A stretch of DNA of 29,522 bases from an uncultured Oscillospiraceae bacterium (lineage in GTDB: Bacteria; Bacillota; Clostridia; Oscillospirales; Oscillospiraceae). The notes below the pieces were generated by a model. That model saw nothing but the letters and a program-made list of their open reading frames with translations, had not been told where the DNA came from and searched no databases. The stretch spans positions 1-29,522 of the forward strand of contig CAJUCB010000011.1 in the NCBI GenBank assembly GCA_910584805.1, read 5' to 3'. Positions 6,217 to 13,044 of the stretch are shown here, in pieces. Within the stretch, counting starts at the first letter, position 1. The number at the start of each line of letters is the position of its first letter. The position numbers and the translations under genes were made by a program.

Positions 6217-6998
6217 AGGCCGTCGCCTCCTTCTTCCTCCAAATCCAGGCGGAACACCGCCTGGAACTCCGGGGAGCGGAGGACTTGGCTGGGGGTGCCC
6301 GTGGTGAGGATTTCCTGTTGAAGCAGGATCACCTTGTCGGCGTACAGCCGCAGGGTGGAAAAATCGTGGGTGGAGAAGAGGATGGAGAGGTCGTACTTCT
6401 GGCGGATCTCGTCCAGCATCTCCATGAGCAGGTGCTCCCCGCCCCGGTCCACCCCGGAGAGGGGTTCGTCCAGAATGAGGATGTGGGGGATGGGCTCTAG
6501 GGCCAAGGCCAGAAGCACCCGCTGCAACTCCCCCCCGGACAGGGCCCCGATGCGCTTGTGGAGCAGGGCTTCGGCGTGAACCCGGGTGAGGCAGTCTGTG
6601 ACCTTCTCCCGCAGAGGGGCAGGCACCGGCAGGAACACCGGCCAGCGGCTGATGGCGGCGGCGAAGAAGTCCAGCACACTCACGGGACAGCTGCGCTCAA
6701 AGCTGGGGCTCTGGGGCACGTAGCCGATTTTGGGACGGCTGGGGTAGCCTCCCGCCAGCTCAAAGCGGATGGAACCGCTGTAGGGGATCTGCCCCAAAAT
6801 ACTCCGGAACAGGGAGGACTTCCCCGCGCCGTTGGGGCCGATGAGGGCGGTGATCTCCCGGCAGTTGAGCTGGAAGCTCACATCCCGGAGGATGGGGGCC
6901 CCCTCCAAGGTGATCTCAAGGTTTTGCACCCGCAGCCGGCAGGTCCCTGGCCGGCCAGGGAGGGGAATGCGGCTGTGGGGTTGTTTGGCTATGCGCAT
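6213..6998 (-). CDS. Metal (Zn/Mn) ABC transporter ATP-binding protein, ZnuC-like
   Basis: A 261-residue nucleotide-binding subunit powering metal import at the inner face of the membrane. It has Walker A GPNGAGKSS (residues 54-62), the Q-loop Gln in YVPQSPSF (about residue 96), the ABC signature LSGGELQR (153-160), Walker B LILDEP and the switch His in STHD (211). The N-terminal 20 residues (MRIAKQPHSRIPLPGRPG) are an extension not typical of the family. ATG 6998 is supported by AGGAGG 7 bp upstream. It overlaps the lipoprotein gene by 10 bp and the permease gene by 4 bp, so the three transporter subunits are tightly coupled. Confidence 0.94.
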   Translation of the reverse strand: MRIAKQPHSRIPLPGRPGTCRLRVQNLEITLEGAPILRDVSFQLNCREITALIGPNGAGKSSLFRSILGQIPYSGSIRFELAGGYPSRPKIGYVPQSPSFERSCPVSVLDFFAAAISRWPVFLPVPAPLREKVTDCLTRVHAEALLHKRIGALSGGELQRVLLALALEPIPHILILDEPLSGVDRGGEHLLMEMLDEIRQKYDLSILFSTHDFSTLRLYADKVILLQQEILTTGTPSQVLRSPEFQAVFRLDLEEEGGDGL

Positions 6999-7927
6999 GG
7001 ATAGGCCTCCTGAATGGTGCTGACGTTGGCGGCGAGGACGGAGAGGTAGAGGTCCGTACCCGCCAGGGGGCTCTCCCGGCTGCTCATGAGTAGGTCCAGG
7101 GGGGCCACGGTTACCCCGGCCTCCCGCCCGATGAGCTGGGCGGTGGCGGTGGCCCCGTTGACCTCGGTGAAGATGGCGGGGAGGCGATGTGCCTCCAACA
7201 GGGCCAAAATCTCCTTCACCTCCAAGGCGGAGGCCTCGCTGCCGGCTTCCTCCTCGATGGCTTCCAGGATGTCCAGGTCAAAGGCCTCGGCAAAGTAGGC
7301 AAAGCCGTCGTGGAAGGTGATGAGGGACCGGGGGGAGAGGGCGGCAAGCTGTGTCTTCAACTGCTCATAGCTCTCCATGATTTCCTCCTGGGCGGCCTGG
7401 GCGTTGGCGCTGAACTGCTTGGCGTGGACCGGGTCCAGCTCCCCCAGGGCCTGGGCCAGATTGTCCAGCATTTGGCAGGCCCGCCGGGGGTCCAGCCAGA
7501 TGTGGGGGTCCGTTTCCTCCCCTTCTTCCTCCGCATGGCCGTGGTCGTGGTCATGGTCATGGGCGGAGCAGAGGAGGCGGATGCCTACCGAGCAGTCGAT
7601 TTGGGGCCGTCCGGCGGCTTCCAGGGCGGGGGCCATGGCATCTTCCAGCCCCGCACCGCTGAGCAGGATGGCATCCGCCCCCTCCAACACCTTCATGTCG
7701 GTGATGGAGAGGCTGTAGTCGTGCATGCAGCTGAGCTGCTGGTTCACCACCAGGGTGATGCGCAGGTCGGGGACATCCCCGGCCACCTGGCAGGCGAAGA
7801 GGTACACCGGGTAGGTGGTGGCCGCCAGGGTCAGTTCAGGGTCCTGGGTTCCCTGGGCGGGGGTGGCCGGGGCACAGGCGCTGAGCAGCAGGGCCAGGAG
7901 CAGGGGCAGGAGGCGTTTAGCGACCAT
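6989..7927 (-). CDS. Zinc-binding lipoprotein of ABC transporter, ZnuA-like
   Basis: A 312-residue cluster A-I substrate-binding lipoprotein. The N-terminus MVAKRLLPLL leads to lipobox LSAC with Cys18, so it is membrane-anchored outside the cell. Metal-site features are MHDYS (His69), a His/Asp-rich loop (residues 123-131, AHDHDHDHGH), DPHIWLD (His142) and ITFHDGF. The His-rich loop is typical of zinc-specific members. The reading frame is open much further upstream, but family proteins and the signal peptide begin at the ATG at 7927. This lies inside the last codons of the SLH gene (11-bp overlap) and has no good Shine-Dalgarno sequence, so it probably depends on translational coupling. The order SLH protein, lipoprotein, ATPase, permease indicates one operon. 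Confidence 0.92.
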   Translation of the reverse strand: MVAKRLLPLLLALLLSACAPATPAQGTQDPELTLAATTYPVYLFACQVAGDVPDLRITLVVNQQLSCMHDYSLSITDMKVLEGADAILLSGAGLEDAMAPALEAAGRPQIDCSVGIRLLCSAHDHDHDHGHAEEEGEETDPHIWLDPRRACQMLDNLAQALGELDPVHAKQFSANAQAAQEEIMESYEQLKTQLAALSPRSLITFHDGFAYFAEAFDLDILEAIEEEAGSEASALEVKEILALLEAHRLPAIFTEVNGATATAQLIGREAGVTVAPLDLLMSSRESPLAGTDLYLSVLAANVSTIQEAYPCA

Positions 7928-8897
7928 AGGCCCGGTAGAGGAAGGTGACAATCTCCCCGCGGGTGCAGACCTTGTCAGGGGAGAAGGTGGTGGTGGAGGT
8001 GCCTGTGGCGATGCCCTGGGCCGCTGCCCAGGCCACGGCCTGACCCAATTCAGAGGACGCGGCCACGTCGGCAAAGACAGAGCCAGAGGCGGCGGGGCTG
8101 CCTGCCAGCTTCCAGAGATAGGTCACCACATTGGCCCGGGTGCAGCCGGCGTCTCCATGAAAGGCGCTGCCGTCTACCAGGCCCTTTTCCGCTGCCCAGC
8201 GGGCGGGGGTGTAGAAATAATCCTGGCTGCTCACATCCTGGAAGGGGTTCCCGGCGGTGGTGGCTGGGGAGCCCTGGGCACGGTGGAGGAAGGTGATGAT
8301 ATGGGCCATGGTGCAGGGGGTGGCGGGGCTGAAGGTTCTGTCGCCTGTGCCATTGGTGACCCCCTTGGTGACGGCCCATTGCACCGGCTGGGCGAAGTAA
8401 TCTGTGTCGGCCACGTCAATGAAGCCGGCGGAGCCGATATTGGGCCCCATCACCACATAGTACGCCTGGCCACCGTGATAGAGAACGACGAGGTTGTTGT
8501 CCTGGAAGGAGTCCTCGGCCTTGCCGTGGAAGAGGTAGGGCATAACGGCACCCATGTAATAGGTGATGTAATGCCCTGGGTCTACCATGCAGCCAGGGGT
8601 GCCGGGGACGCCGGTGCGGCCCCCCTCTGTCAGCCCCTTTTTCACGCTGATCTGGCTGCCGGGACGCAGCTCCACCAGGTTCACGGTGGCAAGTTCGTAG
8701 GGTTCCTGGACATCGTCTGCGCCCAGGAACGCGGTCTGTACCGTTTTCTGTTCCACATGTGCGGCGTCAAAGGAGACGGCGTAGCGGTCCAGCACGGAGA
8801 GGGTGAGGGGTTGGTAATACCCGGCGGCCAGGGCCGGGGTGGCCAGACCCAAGCTCAGGGTCAAGGCCAAGAAAAGAGAGAGGCAGATTTTTTTCAT
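7917..8897 (-). CDS. Secreted protein with three SLH repeats, first gene of the metal-transport operon
   Basis: A 326-residue exported protein. A signal peptide (MKKICLSLFLALTLSLG, cleavage after ALA near residue 24) is followed by about 130 residues of unknown fold. Three S-layer-homology repeats come next (about 159-207, 218-265 and 274-325), each of the form F.DV....YF..A..WA...G, G-x-F.P...CTR and a closing helix. SLH repeats anchor proteins to secondary cell-wall polymers. In place of the common TRAE motif the repeats carry CTMAHI, CTRANV and CTRGEI, so each has a conserved Cys at the same position. ATG 8897 has AAAGGA 9 bp upstream. Its stop overlaps the zinc lipoprotein start, which links it to metal uptake. 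Its role there (surface metal capture, or simply anchoring) is inference. Confidence 0.88.
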   Translation of the reverse strand: MKKICLSLFLALTLSLGLATPALAAGYYQPLTLSVLDRYAVSFDAAHVEQKTVQTAFLGADDVQEPYELATVNLVELRPGSQISVKKGLTEGGRTGVPGTPGCMVDPGHYITYYMGAVMPYLFHGKAEDSFQDNNLVVLYHGGQAYYVVMGPNIGSAGFIDVADTDYFAQPVQWAVTKGVTNGTGDRTFSPATPCTMAHIITFLHRAQGSPATTAGNPFQDVSSQDYFYTPARWAAEKGLVDGSAFHGDAGCTRANVVTYLWKLAGSPAASGSVFADVAASSELGQAVAWAAAQGIATGTSTTTFSPDKVCTRGEIVTFLYRAYGR

Positions 8898-8949
8898 GAG
8901 ATGGGATCCTTTCCGGTTTTCCTTTTATGTGCTGGCGGGCTTTGCCTGC

Positions 8950-8976
8950 GTTGAAAACCGGGAACCGATTTTCAAC
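8950..8976. promoter_or_regulatory. 27-bp inverted repeat at the predicted start of the metal-transport operon
   Basis: GTTGAAAA and TTTTCAAC arms with an inner CGG/CCG pair and one wobble position, placed directly downstream of the -10 box (8984-8989). The position at about +1 to +27 suits a repressor operator, possibly for a metal-responsive regulator. As RNA it would form a 12-pair hairpin at the 5' end of the mRNA. It does not match the Bacillus Zur box that I know. Confidence 0.6.
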
Positions 8977-8983
8977 TGTTTTG

Positions 8984-9012
8984 ACTATATCAGACTTCCC
9001 ACCAGATTGCAA
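8984..9012 (-). promoter_or_regulatory. Promoter of the SLH/zinc-transport operon
   Basis: On the - strand, TTGCAA (9007-9012), 17 bp, TATAGT (8984-8989). The leader is about 80 nt. It starts only 23 bp after the PilZ gene stop, with no strong terminator between, so read-through from the c-di-GMP genes is also possible. Confidence 0.75.
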
Positions 9013-9034
9013 GGCAGCCCAGGGCGGCGGGGGA

Positions 9035-9724
9035 TTATCTTCTGGCCCGGGATTGGAGCTGGACCGCGAAGATATTCTGGGTGATTTTCTCCTGGTCCTC
9101 CTCGGTCAGCTCTAGGAACTGGCAGCCATAGTCAAAGCTGGTGCCGTCCTTTTCGATAATGCGCACCACCTGGCTGAATATGGCGGAGATGGGCCGGTCC
9201 TCCAGCAGCTTGACCTTTAAGAGGAACTTATCCCCCATGTGGTATTTGCATTCGGAACGGATGCTGGCCCCGCCTACGCTGATGTTCAGCAGCTTGCAGG
9301 GCTTTTCCCCTGCCTCCAAGCCGCTGAACATGGTGGCGGTGGCGTCGAGATTGGTGCTCAGGCGGAAGAAGGCCCGGTCGTTCCCGACCCTGCAAAGCAC
9401 CAGCTCCTCCACCGCCCAAACATTGTGGGGCAGGGGGGAGATGGTGCCCTCCATATAGACGGCTTTGCGTTCATGGTCACTGTATCCCCGAATCCGCACC
9501 CGCAGGGGCTCGCTGTCCTGGGGGAGGATGGTCTCGGAATATAGGTGCAGCTGGGCCTTGTCCTCGTGGAGGCCCAACAATTTTGCCACAAATAGGAGCT
9601 GCCCCTCAAAGGTGGTGACCTCCACCCGCATACCGGAATAGGCTTCCAGTTCCTCCCCAGCGCTGGCGCTCTCCTGGGGCTGGGGCTCCTTTGTCTTTTT
9701 GCCAAATAAATTGAAGAATCCCAT
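9035..9724 (-). CDS. PilZ-domain c-di-GMP receptor protein
   Basis: A 229-residue cytoplasmic protein with an N-terminal YcgR-like beta domain (about 28-110: GMRVEVTTFEGQ) and a C-terminal PilZ domain (about 115-222). The PilZ c-di-GMP contacts are present: RxxxR as RAFFR (residues 117-121) and (D/N)xSxxG as NISVGG (147-152). The first 25 residues (MGFFNLFGKKTKEPQ) are a flexible, partly basic leader. ATG 9724 has AGGAGG 5 bp upstream. It follows the GGDEF gene by 35 bp in the same orientation, so a c-di-GMP synthase and its receptor are probably made together. The output target is unknown: no flagellar, pilus or exopolysaccharide gene is in view. Confidence 0.9.
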   Translation of the reverse strand: MGFFNLFGKKTKEPQPQESASAGEELEAYSGMRVEVTTFEGQLLFVAKLLGLHEDKAQLHLYSETILPQDSEPLRVRIRGYSDHERKAVYMEGTISPLPHNVWAVEELVLCRVGNDRAFFRLSTNLDATATMFSGLEAGEKPCKLLNISVGGASIRSECKYHMGDKFLLKVKLLEDRPISAIFSQVVRIIEKDGTSFDYGCQFLELTEEDQEKITQNIFAVQLQSRARR

Positions 9725-9759
9725 GGTATCCCTCCTGTTTCAAAGGCTGCTCCCCGCAA

Positions 9760-10689
9760 TCAAAGGGAGGCGCCTTTCTCCCACAACTGCTTCATGCGCT
9801 CGTCTGCCCAGACCACCTGGTTCCGGCCGTGCTTTTTTGCGTCATAGAGCATGGTGTCCGCCACCTTCAAATAAAAATCATAGTCGCTGCCCACCTGGGG
9901 GATGACGGTGACCCCGCCGACGCTGATGGTGACCCACTGGGACACAGAGGTGTCGTGGGGGATGTGGAGGTCCTCCACTGCCTGGCGGATTGTTTTCATG
10001 TGCTGGAATATCTTTTCCGAGGGGGCGCCCATGATGAGGCCCACGAATTCCTCCCCGCCATAACGGGCCAGGAAATCAGTGCTGCGCTGCAACTGGGCGG
10101 CCGCGGTTTTGGCCACGGCGGCGATGACCTTGTCCCCGGCTGGGTGGCCGAAGGTGTCATTGTATACCTTGAAGCGGTCGATATCGAACATGCAGATGGA
10201 AAAGGGGACTTGCAGCCGGACGGCATCCTGCCACTTTGCCACGCAGTATTGCTCATACTTGCGCCGGTTGGCGATGCCGGTCAACTGGTCGGTCATGGAC
10301 TGCGCTTCTACCTGCCTGCGGTAGTTGTACAGCTTGATGTGTGTGTTGACCCTGGCCTTGACAATCAGGGCGTGGAAGGGCTTGGTGATATAGTCCACAG
10401 CGCCCAGAACCAGCCCCCGCTGCTCGTTTTCCACATCGGCGAGGCTGGTGATCAAGATGACCGGGACGTTTTGGGTGATGATTTCCTCCTGTAGTTTTTT
10501 CAGCAGGGTAAAGCCATCCATCTCTGGCATCACCACATCCAGCAGGATCAGGGAGTAGGTTTCACTGCTGGCCCGGTGCAGGCCCTCTCCCGCTGTTTGC
10601 GCAATGGTTACGTCATACTCATCGTCCAAAATGTTTTTCAGTTGGGTTGCCTGGACGACACTGTCGTCCACGATCAGTATTTTTTCCAT
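9760..10689 (-). CDS. Response regulator with GGDEF diguanylate cyclase domain (PleD-like, single REC)
   Basis: A 309-residue cytoplasmic protein that should make cyclic di-GMP when its receiver domain is phosphorylated. The REC domain (1-120) has the acidic pair in LIVDDS, phospho-acceptor Asp51 in LLDVVMPEMDG and Lys103 in ITKPF. The GGDEF domain (about 130-295) opens with the TDQLTGIANRRKYE motif and has active site GGEEF (211-215), so catalysis should be intact. An inhibitory I-site RSTD (202-205) lies the canonical five residues upstream, implying product feedback. ATG 10689 has AAGGAG 9 bp upstream. No cognate histidine kinase is in the window. The downstream PilZ gene is the likely receptor. 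Confidence 0.94.
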   Translation of the reverse strand: MEKILIVDDSVVQATQLKNILDDEYDVTIAQTAGEGLHRASSETYSLILLDVVMPEMDGFTLLKKLQEEIITQNVPVILITSLADVENEQRGLVLGAVDYITKPFHALIVKARVNTHIKLYNYRRQVEAQSMTDQLTGIANRRKYEQYCVAKWQDAVRLQVPFSICMFDIDRFKVYNDTFGHPAGDKVIAAVAKTAAAQLQRSTDFLARYGGEEFVGLIMGAPSEKIFQHMKTIRQAVEDLHIPHDTSVSQWVTISVGGVTVIPQVGSDYDFYLKVADTMLYDAKKHGRNQVVWADERMKQLWEKGASL

Positions 10690-10760
10690 GATGACATGCT
10701 CCTTCTCAAAGTGTGCGAAAATGTTTGATGATAGGGCTTGGAGAAAAGGATGGGCCCTAA

Positions 10761-10776
10761 AAATAAATGTTTATTT
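10761..10776. promoter_or_regulatory. AT-rich palindrome upstream of the GGDEF gene (candidate operator)
   Basis: AAATAAA and TTTATTT separated by TG, a perfect inverted repeat in the 112-bp gap between the tetR gene and the GGDEF gene. It contrasts with the GC-rich surroundings. It could be a binding site for the adjacent TetR regulator. Confidence 0.4.
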
Positions 10777-10783
10777 ACTGGAT

Positions 10784-10798
10784 GGTATACCACATACC
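10784..10798. promoter_or_regulatory. Second inverted repeat upstream of the GGDEF gene
   Basis: GGTAT-ACCAC-ATACC, 5-bp arms, containing the perfect 8-bp palindrome GGTATACC. It lies 3 bp beyond the tetR stop codon and next to the AT-rich palindrome. A candidate operator, with weak evidence. Confidence 0.3.
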
Positions 10799-10801
10799 AC
10801 C

Positions 10802-11428
10802 TTATAGCAGAGCGTTTCCCTCTTTGGATTTCTTGGGCCGCTTTGGCTTCAGGTAGCCGTTGAGCCCGGTGAGCAGCAATTGGAAAATGGCGTCCTCCGT
10901 CTCCTGGTCGTTGGGGAGGACCCCCTCCACCACGTATTTGGCATACATCACCGTGGAGGTGAGGACATGGAGCCACAGCAGGTCCTGGTTGATCTGGTTT
11001 AGCTTGGGGAACACCTTCTTGAACATATGGACCATGCCGATGAAGGTGTCAAAATAGGCCACGTCCCGGCCCTTGTCGTATTTTGGGAAAAAGCTGCTGT
11101 CCCGGAAGCGGTGGTAGAAAACGGTCTCATCTGGATGGGAGGTCCAAAAGCGGAAATAGGGCAGCCAAAGGCTCTTAATGGCCCCCAGGGGGTCGGTGAG
11201 CATGGTCAGGGGGTTGAAGCTTATCTGTTCAAAAATGGCTGCCGCCTGTTTGTCCACATAGGTGAAGCATTCCACGATCAGCTGGTCCTTGCCCTCGAAG
11301 TAGCGGTACAGCGCCCCAGGGGAGATGCCCGCCAGGTCACTGACGTGCTGGACCCGCATGCCTTCCAGGCCATACTGCCGCACGGCTTTCATCGTGGCGG
11401 AAATGATCCGGGTCTTGGTGTCATCCAC
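10802..11428 (-). CDS. TetR/AcrR-family transcriptional regulator
   Basis: A 208-residue DNA-binding regulator. The N-terminal helix-turn-helix spans about residues 5-50, with VQHVSDLAGISPGALYRYF and the following GKDQLI typical of TetR proteins. The C-terminal ligand domain is unassigned, with aromatic-rich segments such as LPYFRFWTSHPDE. It ends in a basic tail (KPKRPKKSKEG). The frame is open upstream, but a GTG at 11428 is chosen because GGGGG lies 7 bp before it and the HTH would otherwise sit far from the N-terminus. It has its own promoter and lies 112 bp upstream of the GGDEF gene in the same orientation, so it may control itself and the c-di-GMP genes. The ligand is unknown. Confidence 0.9.
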   Translation of the reverse strand: MDDTKTRIISATMKAVRQYGLEGMRVQHVSDLAGISPGALYRYFEGKDQLIVECFTYVDKQAAAIFEQISFNPLTMLTDPLGAIKSLWLPYFRFWTSHPDETVFYHRFRDSSFFPKYDKGRDVAYFDTFIGMVHMFKKVFPKLNQINQDLLWLHVLTSTVMYAKYVVEGVLPNDQETEDAIFQLLLTGLNGYLKPKRPKKSKEGNALL

Positions 11429-11482
11429 ACAACTACCCCCTTTTTTCAAACTGGCCTCCCTGACATCTCGCAGCAGGTCAGA

Positions 11483-11511
11483 ATTATACACGATTCCGCC
11501 CACCTTGACAA
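11483..11511 (-). promoter_or_regulatory. Promoter of the tetR gene
   Basis: On the - strand, TTGTCA (11506-11511), a 17-bp spacer and a perfect TATAAT (11483-11488), about 55 bp before the GTG start. Confidence 0.8.
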
Positions 11512-11530
11512 GCCCTTTTGCGGCAAAATG

Positions 11531-11573
11531 AGGGGCACTGTTCCGGTGAACTGGGGCAGTGCCCCTTGTTTTT
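11531..11573 (+). terminator. Orphan terminator-like hairpin upstream of pyrH
   Basis: A 10-bp perfect stem (AGGGGCACTG, 11531-11540, with CAGTGCCCCT, 11557-11566), a 16-nt loop, then TGTTTTT. It is oriented to stop + strand transcription, but no + strand gene precedes it. It could insulate the pyrH operon or end an unseen short RNA. The 332 bp between the tetR start and pyrH otherwise hold only the tetR promoter and the pyrH leader. Confidence 0.5.
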
Positions 11574-11688
11574 CCCCCAAAGACCAGAGAAAGCGGGGGA
11601 TTCCGGCGTTTTTTTCCCAAAATCTTTTCAGAAACCCCTATGCAAACGGCACAATTTATATTAAAATAAAGGGAACCATCTCCGCACG

Positions 11689-11748
11689 GTGCCCAGTAGG
11701 CACTGGGTCCGGCGGTAGAGAGAAACGGGAACTGCGCCTTGGGCGCAG
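11689..11748 (+). promoter_or_regulatory. Structured leader of pyrH
   Basis: Two overlapping, mutually exclusive hairpins are possible: GTGCC-CAGTA-GGCAC (11689-11703) or CCCAGT-AGGC-ACTGGG (11692-11707). A third hairpin, CTGCGCC-TTG-GGCGCAG (11732-11748), abuts and partly overlaps the pyrH Shine-Dalgarno GGGAGG (11748-11753). No PyrR-type binding loop was recognised. A possible -10 (TATATT, 11657-11662) lies upstream without a good -35. Confidence 0.4.
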
Positions 11749-11760
11749 GGAGGTATGGTC

Positions 11761-12486
11761 ATGGAACAAGCAAAGTATCAGCGTGTTCTGCTGAAAATCA
11801 GCGGCGAAGCCTTGGCAGGCCAAGCCGGGCGGGGCCTGGATTTCGACTTTATCCGCCAAGTGTGCCAGGCGATCCGCTCCTGTGTGGAGCTGGGGGTCCA
11901 GCTGGGCTTGGTGGTCGGCGGCGGCAACATCTGGCGGGGCGTGAAGGACGGCGGCGGGAAAATGGAACGCAGCCGCGCCGACCAGATGGGGATGCTGGCT
12001 ACCGTCCTCAACAGCCTGGCCGTCCAGGAGGTGCTGGAACAGCAGGGCCAGGGGGCCCAGGTGCTCACCTCCTTCCCCATGGGCCCGGTGGCCCAGCCCT
12101 ACTCCTACGCCACAGCGGACCGCTACTTAAAGGAGGGGCAGGTGGTGATCTTCGCCGGCGGCACCGGCAACCCCTACTTCTCCACCGACACCGCCGCTGT
12201 GCTCCGGGCCGCGGAGATCCATGCGGATATGATCCTGCTGGCCAAGAACATCGACGGGGTCTACAGCGCCGACCCCAAGAAGGACCCCGCGGCGGTGAAA
12301 TACGACCGCATCAGCTATGACCAGGTGCTGGCGGGGCATTTGCAGGTGATGGACCTGCCTGCCACGTCCCTGGCTTTGGAAAACCACATCCCAGTTATGA
12401 TCTTTGCCCTGGCCGACCCGGAGAACATCCGCCGGGTGGTGCTGGGGGAACAGATCGGAACCATTGTTGAGGAGGAACCATCATGA
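11761..12486 (+). CDS. pyrH: UMP kinase
   Basis: Bacterial UMP kinase (amino acid kinase family) phosphorylating UMP to UDP with ATP; 241 residues. Motifs are the N-terminal KISGEAL, the Gly-rich VVGGGNIWRG nucleotide loop, FAGGTGNPYFSTDTAAVLRA and the ATP-site ILLAKNIDGVYSADPKKDP. ATG 11761 is chosen over the in-frame ATG 11755 because GGGAGG is then 7 bp away. pyrH is first in the operon. The rpsB and tsf genes that often precede it in Firmicutes are replaced by a divergent tetR gene. Its stop overlaps the frr start (ATGA). Confidence 0.97.
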   Translation: MEQAKYQRVLLKISGEALAGQAGRGLDFDFIRQVCQAIRSCVELGVQLGLVVGGGNIWRGVKDGGGKMERSRADQMGMLATVLNSLAVQEVLEQQGQGAQVLTSFPMGPVAQPYSYATADRYLKEGQVVIFAGGTGNPYFSTDTAAVLRAAEIHADMILLAKNIDGVYSADPKKDPAAVKYDRISYDQVLAGHLQVMDLPATSLALENHIPVMIFALADPENIRRVVLGEQIGTIVEEEPS

Positions 12487-13037
12487 ATGAGATCTATCAG
12501 GAATACGACGCAAAGATGCAAAAGACCATCGACTCCGTGAAAAGCGATTTCGCCAGTGTCCGGGCCGGCCGCGCCAACGCCGGTGTCCTGGACAAAATCA
12601 CCGTGGAGTATTACGGCACCGCCACCCCCTTGCAGCAGGTGGCCTCCATCTCCACCCCGGACCCCCGTACCCTGGTGATCCAGCCCTGGGACGCCACCCT
12701 GCTCAAGGCCATCGAAAAGGCCCTGCTGATTTCAGAACTGGGCATCAACCCCCAGAACGACGGCAAGGTGATCCGCCTGGCCTTTCCCCAGCTCACCGAG
12801 GAGCGCCGGAAAGAGCTCACCAAGCAGGTGAAGAAGTACGGCGAGACCGGCAAGGTGGCCGTGCGCAACATCCGCCGGGACGCCATGGAAAAGCTCAAGA
12901 AGATGAAGAAGGATTCCGAGATCACCGAGGACGACCAGGAAGAGCTGGAAGACGACATCCAAAAGCTCACCGACAAGCGCATCAAGGAACTGGATGAGCT
13001 CACAGCCCAGAAAGAGGCTGAGCTGATGGCCGTCTGA
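12483..13037 (+). CDS. frr: Ribosome recycling factor
   Basis: Splits post-termination 70S ribosomes together with EF-G. The 184-residue, highly helical protein contains the family segments VRAGRANAGVLDKITVEYYG and PQLTEERRKELTKQVKKYGE, with the C-terminal RIKELDELTAQKEAELMAV. Length equals the family norm (about 185). The start ATG overlaps the pyrH stop by 4 bp, with GAGGAGG close upstream, the usual coupled pair. It is followed after 7 bp by uppS. Confidence 0.98.
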   Translation: MNEIYQEYDAKMQKTIDSVKSDFASVRAGRANAGVLDKITVEYYGTATPLQQVASISTPDPRTLVIQPWDATLLKAIEKALLISELGINPQNDGKVIRLAFPQLTEERRKELTKQVKKYGETGKVAVRNIRRDAMEKLKKMKKDSEITEDDQEELEDDIQKLTDKRIKELDELTAQKEAELMAV

Positions 13038-13044
13038 GCTCCCG

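Noticed and set aside
11429..11620. A 64-residue N-terminal extension of the TetR protein
   Set aside because: The tetR promoter (11483-11511) and the ribosome binding site lie inside this stretch, and TetR proteins carry the HTH near the N-terminus.
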